Positions 57,701 to 64,000 of a DNA stretch of 64,000 bases are shown here, in pieces. How positions within the stretch are numbered: the stretch's first letter is position 1; every line of letters begins with the position of its first letter. The stretch is taken from positions 1,455,501-1,519,500 of the forward strand of contig NZ_CP114200.1 of NCBI RefSeq assembly GCF_029392895.1, read 5' to 3'. Under the pieces are notes generated by a model that made no database searches, had not been told where the DNA came from, and saw nothing but the letters and a program-made list of their open reading frames with translations. Position numbers and translations under genes: made by a program. This DNA comes from Streptomyces sp. 71268 (GTDB taxonomy: Bacteria; Actinomycetota; Actinomycetes; Streptomycetales; Streptomycetaceae).

Positions 57701-60700
57701 AACCTGCCCACCCCGTGCCGGGCCACCAGATGCCGGGCCACCAAACCGCCCAGCACACCCGTGCCACCCGTCACCAACACCGCACCAGAACCGAACACCC
57801 CCGACCCCGACTCCGACACCTCACCCGAAGACACCACCCGACCCAAACGCGGCACCCGCACCACACCCGACCGCACCACCACCTGCTCCTCCCCCAAGGC
57901 CAACACCCCAGGAAGCAGACCCTCCACACCCTCCACATCATCGGTGTCCACCAACACCAAACGCCCAGGATTCTCCGACTGCGCAGACCGCACCAAACCC
58001 CACACCGCAGCCCCCGCCACATCCACCACACCACCACCCGCGTCGACAGCGCCCCGCGTCACCACCACCAACCGCTCACCCGCAACACCCGCGCCCTCAT
58101 CCCCCACCCACGCCTGCACCCGCTCCAACACCCCAAGAACCCGCCCATACACCTCACCCACCACACCCGAACCCGACCCCGACCCCGCATCACCAGAAAC
58201 CACCCGCACAACCTCAGTCCCCGACGCCACCTCACCCGCCACCACAACCCCGGGCGCGTCCACCCACTCCACCCGGAACAACGCATCCCGCACCGCCCCA
58301 CCCACCGCACTCAACTGGTCAGCGACAACCGGCCGCAACACCAGCGACTCGACCGACGCCACCGCATGCCCCGACTCATCCCCCACCCACACCGACACCG
58401 CACCCGAACCCTCACCCGCCGACGCCAACCGCACCCGCAACGACGTCGCACCCACCGCCTCCAAAGCAAACCCACGCCACGAGAACGGCAACAAACTCCC
58501 CTCAGCACCCGCCAAACCCTCACTCACACCCATCGCATGCAACGCCGCGTCGAACAACGCCGGGTGCAAGCCGAACCGACCGGCCCGCTCCCACTCACCC
58601 TCGACAAGCCCAACCTCCGCGAACACCTCACCATCACGCCGCCACGCACGCCTCAACCCCTGGAAAACCGGCCCGTACTCCAGTCCGTTCTCCGCAGCCC
58701 GCGCGTACTCACCCGACACGTCAACCAACTCAGCCCCCACCGGGGGCCACACACCAAAGTCGTAGGAAGCCGCGTCGGTAGCTGCCGTCGGCGCGAGCAC
58801 GCCACGGGCATGGCACGTCCACGGCGCGTCCTCGCCCGCTGCCTCCTCCCGCGAGAACACACTCACCTCGCGGAAGCCGGAGGCGTCCGCCTCCCCCGCC
58901 TCGACCTGGAGCCGCACCCCACCGTGCTCGGGCAGGATCAGCGGCGCCTCAAGGACGAGTTCATCGATCCGGCCACAGCCGACCTGGTCCCCGGCCTGCC
59001 CCACAAGCTCGACAAACGCCGTCCCGGGCAGCAACACGACCCCGTGGACGGCGTGATCCGCCAGCCACTCATGCGTGGCCAACGACAACCGCCCGCTCAG
59101 CAGTACCCCGCCGCCGCTGGCCAACGACACCACCGCACCCAGCAACGGATGCCCCAACGAACCCAACCCCACCGAACCCACATCACCCACACCCGCGGGT
59201 ACGTCGAGCCAGTACCGCTCCCGCTGGAAGGCGTACGTCGGCAGGTCGACCTGTCGACCACCCCGACCCTCCAACACGGTGGCCCAGTCCACCTCGGCAC
59301 CGTTCACGAACACCTCGGCGGCGGAGGTCAGGAACCGCTCCGGGCCACCCTCATCGCGGCGCAGGGTGCCCACGACCACGGCCTGGGCGTCAGCGGCCTC
59401 CACCGTCTGCTGAACCGGAAGCGTCAACACCGGATGCGGACTCACCTCGACAAACACGGTGTGGCCCTCATCGAGCAGAAGGCGAGTCGTTACCTCCAGC
59501 TCGACCGTCTGACGCAGGTTCCGGTACCAGTACTCCGCGTCCAGACCCGCCGTGTCCACCAATTCACCGGAGACCGTCGAGTAGAACGGCACCTGCGAGG
59601 TACGGGGCTTCAGGTCCGCCAGAACCTTCAGCAACTCCTCACGGATGGACTCCACGTGCGCCGAGTGCGAGGCGTAGTCCACCGGCACCCGACGAACCCG
59701 CACCTCCTCACCCTCAAGCTCGGCGACCAGTTCATCCAACGCACCCGGATCACCCGAGACCACCACCGAGCCCGGGCCGTTGACCGCAGCGACCGATATC
59801 GCACCATCCCACCGAGCGAGACGCTCCCGCGCCTGGTCGACCGAAAGCCCCACCGACACCATGCCGCCACGACCCGCCAGACCACCCGCGATCGCCTGCG
59901 ACCGCAACGCCACCACCTTCGCGGCATCCTCCAACGACAACGCACCCGCCACACACGCCGCCGCGATCTCACCCTGACTGTGACCCATCACCGCATCCGG
60001 CACCACACCCACCGAACGCCACAACTTCGCCAACGACACCATCACCGCGAACAACACCGGCTGCACCACATCCACCCGGTCAAAACCAGGCGCACCCTCA
60101 ACACCACGCAACACACCCGTCAACGACCAGTCCACATGAGCAGACAACGCCGCCTCACACTCACCCACCGCCTCAGCGAACACCGGCGAGGCATCCAACA
60201 ACCCCACCGCCATACCCACCCACTGCGCCCCCTGACCCGGGAACACAAACACCGAACGACCGAGAGGCGCGCTCTCGCCCACGACCACGCCCGGACGAGC
60301 GGACTTCTCGGTGACGGCGTCCAGGCCGGCCAGCAACTCGTCGCGGTCCCGGCCCACCAGCACCGCGCGGTGCTCCAGCACCGAACGAGTCATGACCAGC
60401 GATCGCGCCACGTCGGCGGCGCTCAGCTCGGAGCGCTCCGCCACGTACTCCCGCAACCGGCCGGCCTGCGCACGCAACGCGGTGTCGTTCTTGCCCGACA
60501 CCACCCAGGCCACCGGGCCCGCGATGCCGCCGTCGGCAGGCTCCTCGACAACCTCGCCCTCGGCCGCCTCGGCCTCCGGCGCCTGCTCCAGGATCACGTG
60601 CGCGTTCGTCCCGCTCACACCGAACGAGGACACACCGACCCTGCGGGGCTCGCCCGTCTCCGGCCACGGGGTCGGCTCGGTCAGCAGCGACACCGCCCCC

Positions 60701-61956
60701 GCCGACCAGTCCACATGCTCCGACGGCTCGTCCACGTGCAGGGTCCTGGGCAGCACGCCGTGGCGCATGGCCATCACCATCTTGATGACGCCACCCACAC
60801 CCGCGGCCGCCTGGGTGTGTCCCACGTTCGACTTGAACGAACCCAGCCACAACGGCCGGTCGGCTCCGGAGCGCTCCTTGCCGTAGGTGGCCAGCAGCGC
60901 CTGCGCCTCGATCGGGTCACCCAGCGGTGTTCCGGTGCCGTGGGCCTCCACCGCGTCCACGTCGGCCGCGGACAGGCCGGCGTCGCGCAGCGCGTCGCGG
61001 ATCACCCGCTGCTGCGAGGGGCCGTTGGGCGCGGTGAGCCGGCTGCTCGCCCCGTCCTGGTTCACGGCGGCGCCCCGTACCACGGCCAGCACCTGGTGCC
61101 CGTTGCGCCGCGCGTCGGACAGCCGCTCCAGCAGCAGCACACCGGCGCCCTCGGACCATCCGGTGCCGTCGGCGTCGTTGGAGAACGACTTGCAGCGCCC
61201 GTCCACGGCGAGTCCGCGCAACCGGCTGAACTCGACGAACACCCCCGGGGTGGCCATCATGGCCACGCCACCGGCGAGCGCGAGCGAGCAGTCGCCCTTG
61301 CGGAGCGCCTGGACGGCCAGTTGGAGCGCCACGAGCGACGAGGAGCACGCGGTGTCCACGGTCACGGCGGGGCCTTCGAAGCCGAAGGTGTACGAGATGC
61401 GGCCGGAGGCGACGCTGCCGGCGCTGCCGTTGCCGAGATGGCCTTCGAGGCCCTCCGGTATGGCCTGGACGCGGGAGCCGTAGTCGTTGTACATCACGCC
61501 GACGAACACGCCGGTTCGGCTGCCACGCACGGAGGCCGGGTCGATGCCCGCCCGCTCAAGCGCCTCCCACGAGGTCTCGAGGAGCAGCCGCTGCTGCGGG
61601 TCGGTCGCCAGCGCCTCACGCGGGCTCATGCCGAAGAAGGAGGCGTCGAAGCCGTTCGCGTCGTGCAGGAACCCGCCCTCACGCGTGTAGCTCTTGCCTG
61701 GCTTCTCCGGGTCGGGGTCGTACAGGTCCTCGTCCCACCCCCGGTCCACGGGGAAGGTGGAGATCGCGTCGGTGCCCGAGGCGACCAGCTCCCACAGGTC
61801 TTCGGGCGACTCCACCCCTCCGGGATACCTGCATCCCATGCCGACGATGGCGATGGGTTCCCGGTCCCTGTCCTTGAGTTCCTTCAGCTCTTGACGAGTT
61901 TCGTGCAGGCTGGCCGTCGCGCGCTTGAGGTAGTCGCGCAGCTTGGTCTCGCTCAC
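51784..61956 (-). CDS. PKS-2, bimodular type I polyketide synthase (M2 and M3)
   Basis: 3390 residues, GTG start, TGA stop. Domains in order with rough residues: docking helix 1-31 ([16 protein letters not shown]), KS 32-458 (Cys204), AT 560-880, DH 931-1190, KR 1210-1640 (Tyr1539), ACP 1670-1745 (Ser1709), KS 1772-2200 (Cys1946), AT 2300-2620, KR 2700-3160 (Tyr3099), ACP 3235-3305 (Ser3271), C-terminal docking region 3315-3390. M2 should add a methylmalonyl unit and leave a methyl-branched alkene; M3 should add a malonyl unit and leave a hydroxyl. The C-terminal docking region ([13 protein letters not shown], then [11 protein letters not shown]) differs from the other tails in this window and matches the docking class known from erythromycin- and pikromycin-type synthases. 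PKS-3 follows after only 25 bases, so the two are surely co-transcribed and probably translationally coupled. Confidence 0.97.
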   Translation of the reverse strand: MSETKLRDYLKRATASLHETRQELKELKDRDREPIAIVGMGCRYPGGVESPEDLWELVASGTDAISTFPVDRGWDEDLYDPDPEKPGKSYTREGGFLHDANGFDASFFGMSPREALATDPQQRLLLETSWEALERAGIDPASVRGSRTGVFVGVMYNDYGSRVQAIPEGLEGHLGNGSAGSVASGRISYTFGFEGPAVTVDTACSSSLVALQLAVQALRKGDCSLALAGGVAMMATPGVFVEFSRLRGLAVDGRCKSFSNDADGTGWSEGAGVLLLERLSDARRNGHQVLAVVRGAAVNQDGASSRLTAPNGPSQQRVIRDALRDAGLSAADVDAVEAHGTGTPLGDPIEAQALLATYGKERSGADRPLWLGSFKSNVGHTQAAAGVGGVIKMVMAMRHGVLPRTLHVDEPSEHVDWSAGAVSLLTEPTPWPETGEPRRVGVSSFGVSGTNAHVILEQAPEAEAAEGEVVEEPADGGIAGPVAWVVSGKNDTALRAQAGRLREYVAERSELSAADVARSLVMTRSVLEHRAVLVGRDRDELLAGLDAVTEKSARPGVVVGESAPLGRSVFVFPGQGAQWVGMAVGLLDASPVFAEAVGECEAALSAHVDWSLTGVLRGVEGAPGFDRVDVVQPVLFAVMVSLAKLWRSVGVVPDAVMGHSQGEIAAACVAGALSLEDAAKVVALRSQAIAGGLAGRGGMVSVGLSVDQARERLARWDGAISVAAVNGPGSVVVSGDPGALDELVAELEGEEVRVRRVPVDYASHSAHVESIREELLKVLADLKPRTSQVPFYSTVSGELVDTAGLDAEYWYRNLRQTVELEVTTRLLLDEGHTVFVEVSPHPVLTLPVQQTVEAADAQAVVVGTLRRDEGGPERFLTSAAEVFVNGAEVDWATVLEGRGGRQVDLPTYAFQRERYWLDVPAGVGDVGSVGLGSLGHPLLGAVVSLASGGGVLLSGRLSLATHEWLADHAVHGVVLLPGTAFVELVGQAGDQVGCGRIDELVLEAPLILPEHGGVRLQVEAGEADASGFREVSVFSREEAAGEDAPWTCHARGVLAPTAATDAASYDFGVWPPVGAELVDVSGEYARAAENGLEYGPVFQGLRRAWRRDGEVFAEVGLVEGEWERAGRFGLHPALFDAALHAMGVSEGLAGAEGSLLPFSWRGFALEAVGATSLRVRLASAGEGSGAVSVWVGDESGHAVASVESLVLRPVVADQLSAVGGAVRDALFRVEWVDAPGVVVAGEVASGTEVVRVVSGDAGSGSGSGVVGEVYGRVLGVLERVQAWVGDEGAGVAGERLVVVTRGAVDAGGGVVDVAGAAVWGLVRSAQSENPGRLVLVDTDDVEGVEGLLPGVLALGEEQVVVRSGVVRVPRLGRVVSSGEVSESGSGVFGSGAVLVTGGTGVLGGLVARHLVARHGVGRLVLLSRRGVEAEGAAGLREELEAAGAEVVIAACDAADREALAGVLVGLPAGFALSGVVHAAGVLDDGLLTSLTRERVELVLRAKVDAAWNLHELTAGMDLSAFVLFSSAAGVLGSPGQGSYAAANVFLDGLASWRRARGLPSVSMAWGLWAEASGMTGHLGDRDLRRVSRSGLVPLSSQEGLELFDAALVSDEIVPVPVRLDVPALRAQGAELSAIFRNVVPAATARRVVRSEQDESLPNELRRRLEGLPRTSQDQMLLELVRVQTAAALGHATAETVNTRRPFKELGFDSLMGVDLRNRLTAETGLRLPATLVFDYPTPMALVGHIRDEILGADSAASSAGAAAVAVPGTPVDSDPIVIVSMSCRFPGGVRTPEELWQLVMAGTDAMSEFPSDRGWDLERLYDPDPDREGTYYAQNGGFLYDAHQFDPAFFDMSPREALATDPQQRLLLETAWEAFERAGIDPTTKRGSRSGVFVGVMYNDYGTRLRQVPEGFEGSLGSGSAGSVASGRISYTLGLEGPAVTVDTACSSSLVALHLAAQALRQGECDLALAGGVSVMSSPGAFVEFSRQRGLAPDGRCKPFADAADGTGWSEGVGMLLLERLSDARRNGHQVLGVVRGSAVNQDGASNGLTAPNGPSQQRVIRQALASAGLSAAEVDAVEAHGTGTTLGDPIEAQALLATYGQDRPEDRPLLLGALKSNIGHTQAAAGVAGVIKMVMAMRHGVLPRSLHVDEPSRQVDWSAGEVRLLTEATEWPETGRPRRAGVSAFGVSGTNAHTIIEQAPAVDEVEDEAGEGPASEVDSGVVTWLLSARGADALRGQAARLRAFLLERAEWSALDVGHSLVATRSMFEHRAVVSGASRTELLAGLDAVASGEAAPGLVQGVANTSGLRAFLFSGQGAQRLGMGRELYEAYPVFAQALDEVCAHLDVLLDRPLKDVVFAAEGSADAELLDQTAFTQPALFAVEVALFRLLEHWGVTPDVLIGHSVGEVTAAHVAGVFSLKDACTLVAARGRLMQALPEGGAMVAVQASEEEIVGSLAGREAEVSVAAVNGPTAVVIAGDEAGVLEIAGQWSEQGRKTRRLRVSHAFHSPRMDAMLGDFRKIVEGVSFAPPSIALVSNVTGEPAGADDVCSAEYWVRHVRQAVRFADGVRALEKLGVTSFLEVGPDGVLTAMTQDCLTTDAGSTSVVAPVLRRDRPEVQALTAALAELHVHGVEVGWEQVFAGRGARTVELPTYAFQRQRYWLEDPTEASAGSVPGGSAGVDSVDARFWDAVEREDLEALAEALDVDGSGSLGELLPALSSYRRQRRDQATVDGWCYRVSWKPVPEAAVGTLSGTWLLVVPAGLADSELTVTVTQGLEKSGARVVPVAVDASADRDDLARALLAAVDGESDVRVLSLLALDEEPMAGQPVAAGLALTLWLVQTVAGLGVRARLWCATRGAVSVGRSDRLASATQAQVWGLGGVAALEQPQRWGGLVDLPGTLDERAVSRLVGVLAGVEGEDQVAVRGSGVFAKRLVRASAPQAVGGGEWRPSGSVLVTGGTGALGGHVARWLARTSAEHLVLTSRRGLGASGAVELKAELEGLGARVTVAACDAADREALAAVLDAIPNEFPLTAVVHTAGVLDDGVVDALTVERTAGVLRPKVDATRNLHELTAGMALSAFVLFSSAAGTLGGPGQGSYAAGNAYLDALALQRRADGLPATSIAWGAWAGSGMAVDGELEEQMRRGGMAPMNPDLAISALQRALDLDEAFLLVADAAWERLAGELGADRTTALLSELTQPQRPTASLTPSDPAATESAANELRTSLEALPSGKRQRQLRKLVRQHVAAVLAHTAPDAIENDRSFTELGFDSLTAVQLRNRLGAITGLELPTTLAFDYPNLIALAEHLEAGMFPQGVGAEGNDSEEDRIREALVSIPLARFREAGLMDTLLELARIPESGSESAPQEEPSSAVDTMDVDDLVQRALGGADL
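52030..56642 (-). other. Module M3: KS-AT(malonyl)-KR(B)-ACP
   Basis: KS Cys1946, loop MYNDY (about 56250-56280), as expected for a KS that accepts the enoyl chain from M2. AT has GHSVGE (Ser2404) and HAFH (His2504), the malonyl-CoA signature. The KR has AGVLDDG (B-type) and Tyr3099. ACP Ser3271. Expected unit: -CH(OH)-CH2-CO-, the first hydroxyl of the polyol run. Confidence 0.93.
56643..61862 (-). other. Module M2: KS-AT(methylmalonyl)-DH-KR(B)-ACP
   Basis: KS has DTACSSS with Cys204 and a MYNDY loop (about 61471-61500). AT has GHSQGE (Ser660) and YASH (Tyr761), the standard methylmalonyl-CoA signature. DH has an intact HxxxGxxxxP motif (His968, Pro977) and should be active. The KR is B-type (AGVLDDG) with Tyr1539 in GSYAAAN. 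The ACP motif is GFDSLMGV rather than the usual GFDSLTAV, but Ser1709 is kept. Expected product unit: -CH=C(CH3)-CO-. Confidence 0.93.
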
Positions 61957-61995
61957 CGTTTCTGGTCACTCCTCTGAGCACCCCGGACAGGGGTG
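61957..61995 (-). promoter_or_regulatory. PKS-2 leader: small hairpin and widely spaced ribosome binding site
   Basis: The 82-base gap between PKS-1 and PKS-2 holds a perfect 6-bp inverted repeat, CACCCC (61979-61984) and GGGGTG (61990-61995), with a 5-base loop. There is no T-run after it, so it is not a convincing terminator. Downstream of it is AGAGGAG (61969-61975), a good Shine-Dalgarno match, but 12 bases from the GTG start. The triplet four codons upstream of that GTG is a TGA in frame, so the start at 61956 cannot be moved upstream. The hairpin may shape translation of PKS-2; that is inference only. Confidence 0.4.
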
Positions 61996-62038
61996 GAAAG
62001 CCTTCGGCCGGTCACTTCCGGGGGCGGGGGCGTCCGCG

Positions 62039-64000
62039 TCACGCGAGTTCCTCGTCGAGGAAGTCGAAGATCTCGTCGTCGGTCGCCGACTCGAACGCGT
62101 CGGCGGCGACCTCACCGTTCGCCGTCTCCACCCGCTGCTTCGCGGTCAGCTTCGCGAGGACCTGTTGCAGGCGGGAGGTGAGGCGTGCCGTGGCGGCTTC
62201 GTCCGCCACCACTTCGGCGATCGAGGTCTCCAGCTTCTCCAGCTCCGACAGGACCGGCAGCACCAGCGACGCGTCCGGCTCTTCCGTCACGAGTTCCTGT
62301 GCCAGGTATCCGGCCAGTGCCCTGGACGTCGTGTAGTCGAACAGCAGGGTGGCGGGGAGCCGGAGGCCGGTCACCGTACCGAGCTGGTTGCGCAGTCCGA
62401 CCGCGGTCAGCGAGTCGAAGCCGAGTTCGAGGAAGCCACGGTCGGGGGCGATCATGCGCGGGCTGTCGTGGCCCAGCGCCATGGCCGCGTGCCCGGTCAC
62501 CAGTTCCAGGAGTTCCTGCTGCCGGGCGGCGGGCTTCAGCGAGCTGATACGGCGACGCAGGTCGGCGGAGCCGGTTCCGGAACCGCCCGCGGGTGTCCTC
62601 GCGGGCCCGCGCCGAGCCGTGGTCCGGATGATGCCCCGCAGCAGCGCGGGGATCGGCCCGTCCTGGGCTCGCCACGCCGCGGCGTTGAGCCGTGCCGGGA
62701 CCAGGGTGGCCGCGTCGATGCCGCAAGCGGTGTCGAACAGGGCCAGGGCCTCCGCGGAGGACATCGGGGTCACGCCTTCGCGGGCCAGGCGCCGCATGTG
62801 GGCCTCGTCGAGCTTGCCGGTCATGCCGCTGCGCTCCTCCCACAGGCCCCAGGCGAGCGACTGGGCGGGCAGGCCCTCGGCCCGGCGCCGGTGGGCGAAG
62901 GCGTCCAGGAAGGCGTTGGCGGCCGCGTAGTTGGCCTGGCCGGTGCCGCCGAGGGTCCCGGAGAGCGAGGAGAAGAGCACGAACGCGGACAGGTCGAGGC
63001 CGGCGGTCAGCTCGTGCAGGTTGAGCACCGCGTCCACCTTGGGCCGCAGCACGCGGTCGACCCGCTCGGGGGTGAGCGCCTCGACGACGCCGTCGTCCAG
63101 CACTCCGGCGGTGTGCACCACGGCGGTGAGCGGGTGTTCGTCCGACAGGGAGGCCAGGAGCGCGGCGAGGGAGTCGCGCTCGGCGGTGTCGCAGGCGGCG
63201 ACCACGGCGTGGGCACCGAGGTCCGTGAGCCGCGTCCGCAGTTCGGCCGCGCCGTCCGCGGCGAGGCCGCGGCGGCTGACCAGTACGAGGTGGCGGACGC
63301 CGTGCTCGCTGACGAGGTGCTGGGCGACGAGGCCGCCGAGGCCGGACGCGGCCCCGGTGACCAGGACGGTGCCCCGCGGGTCCCAGGTGGGGCCGGTCGT
63401 GTCCGACCGCGCGCCGTCCTGCTCGGACGCGTTGTCGCGCACCGCCACCCGGGCCAGCCTGCCGACCAGGACCGTGCCGCCGCGGACCACGAACTGCGGT
63501 TCGTCGGTGGTGAGCGCCGCGGGGAGGGCCAGGCGCGAGCCTTCCTGGTCGTCGAGGTCGGCCAGGACGAACCGGCCGGGGTTCTCGGACTGGGCCGAGC
63601 GCACCAGGCCCCAGACGGCCGCACTGGCGGGGTCGGCCACATCGGTGTCGTCACCCGCGGCGATGGCCCCCTGGGTGAGGAAGACCAGCCGGGAGGCGCC
63701 CAGGCGGTTGTCGGCCAGCCAGCTCTTGAGCAGGTCGAGGGCGTGGTGGCCGGCTTCCCGTACCGCCGGTGCCAGTTCCCGCGTCCGGCCGGTGCGGGAG
63801 AGGTTGGCCGCGAGTACGACGTCGGGCGTGGTCGCGCCCGCGTCGATGGCCTCGGCCAGGGCGGCGAGGTCCGGGTAGGTGTCGAGGGTGACGTCGGCCG
63901 ATCCGAGTACGCCGGTCAACCCGGCCTGGTCGGGTCCGACGAGCGCCCAGCGCCCGGTGGTCACATCGCTCGTCTCCGGGGCGGTCGGCACCCAGTCGAC
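62039..64000 (-). CDS. PKS-1, modular type I polyketide synthase, C-terminal part (KR-ACP-docking)
   Basis: The 5' end lies beyond base 64000; 653 residues are visible, ending in TGA. The visible part starts at the VDWVP segment that opens the structural half of a ketoreductase (KR) in modules that carry a dehydratase, so a DH is expected just upstream (inference). The catalytic KR half has the nucleotide-binding motif TGAASGLGG (about visible residue 211), the B-type LDD motif (AGVLDDG) and catalytic Tyr at visible residue 358 in QANYAAAN. An ACP follows, with its phosphopantetheine Ser at visible residue 530 (GFDSLTAV). The tail is an acidic, helical docking segment ending in DDEIFDFLDEELA, which resembles the tails of PKS-3, PKS-4 and PKS-5. 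It should hand an alpha,beta-unsaturated chain to PKS-2; the YNDY motif in the first KS of PKS-2 agrees with this. A stop and 82 bases separate it from PKS-2. Confidence 0.95.
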   Translation of the reverse strand, partial: VDWVPTAPETSDVTTGRWALVGPDQAGLTGVLGSADVTLDTYPDLAALAEAIDAGATTPDVVLAANLSRTGRTRELAPAVREAGHHALDLLKSWLADNRLGASRLVFLTQGAIAAGDDTDVADPASAAVWGLVRSAQSENPGRFVLADLDDQEGSRLALPAALTTDEPQFVVRGGTVLVGRLARVAVRDNASEQDGARSDTTGPTWDPRGTVLVTGAASGLGGLVAQHLVSEHGVRHLVLVSRRGLAADGAAELRTRLTDLGAHAVVAACDTAERDSLAALLASLSDEHPLTAVVHTAGVLDDGVVEALTPERVDRVLRPKVDAVLNLHELTAGLDLSAFVLFSSLSGTLGGTGQANYAAANAFLDAFAHRRRAEGLPAQSLAWGLWEERSGMTGKLDEAHMRRLAREGVTPMSSAEALALFDTACGIDAATLVPARLNAAAWRAQDGPIPALLRGIIRTTARRGPARTPAGGSGTGSADLRRRISSLKPAARQQELLELVTGHAAMALGHDSPRMIAPDRGFLELGFDSLTAVGLRNQLGTVTGLRLPATLLFDYTTSRALAGYLAQELVTEEPDASLVLPVLSELEKLETSIAEVVADEAATARLTSRLQQVLAKLTAKQRVETANGEVAADAFESATDDEIFDFLDEELA

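Overview
This window is the interior of a very large modular type I polyketide synthase (PKS) locus from a high-GC actinomycete, most likely Streptomyces or a close relative. The GC content is very high, GTG and ATG starts are both used, and the domain motifs are of actinomycete cis-AT type. Every real gene is on the minus strand, so the transcript runs from base 64000 toward base 1. No tailoring, regulatory, transport, tRNA or mobile genes were found; almost all of the window is PKS coding sequence. I call the genes PKS-1 to PKS-6 and the modules M1 to M14 in transcription order; these are working names, not published ones.

Layout, in the direction of transcription. PKS-1 (62039-64000, 5' end outside the window): KR-ACP end of M1. 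PKS-2 (51784-61956): M2 = KS-AT(methylmalonyl)-DH-KR-ACP; M3 = KS-AT(malonyl)-KR-ACP. PKS-3 (37482-51758): M4, M5, M6, each KS-AT(malonyl)-KR-ACP. PKS-4 (12570-37403, 8277 residues): M7 and M8 = KS-AT(malonyl)-KR-ACP; M9 = KS-AT(malonyl)-DH remnant-ACP with no KR; M10 = KS-AT(methylmalonyl)-KR-ACP; M11 = KS-AT(malonyl)-DH-ER-KR-ACP. PKS-5 (2898-12524): M12 = KS-AT(methylmalonyl)-KR-ACP; M13 = KS-AT(malonyl)-KR-ACP. PKS-6 (1-2840, 3' end outside the window): M14 = KS-AT(methylmalonyl)-..., cut off just after the AT. Gaps between genes are 82, 25, 78, 45 and 57 bases, too short for obvious internal promoters, so the six genes look like part of one operon.

How they work together. The proteins form an assembly line joined by terminal docking helices. 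Four junctions (1-2, 3-4, 4-5, 5-6) look like one docking class; junction 2-3 is clearly a different class. Read colinearly, the visible modules would build -CH=C(Me)-[CH(OH)-CH2]x6-C(=O)-CH2-CH(OH)-CH(Me)-CH2-CH2-CH(OH)-CH(Me)-CH(OH)-CH2-...-CH(Me)-. This is a long 1,3-polyol running into a ketone that could close to a cyclic hemiketal. Such a chain fits a large polyol macrolide or linear polyol (compare marginolactones such as azalomycin and niphimycin). The product itself is not identified, and the loading module and thioesterase lie outside the window.

The most interesting signal is a short loop motif near the start of each KS. It changes in step with the chemistry done by the module upstream: NGQDY after B-type hydroxyl, SGYG after A-type hydroxyl or saturated carbon, YNDY after alkene, YQDY after ketone. 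The six polyol modules M3-M8 also alternate strictly between B-type and A-type ketoreductases. Together these suggest that the line evolved by copying and swapping KR-ACP-KS blocks.
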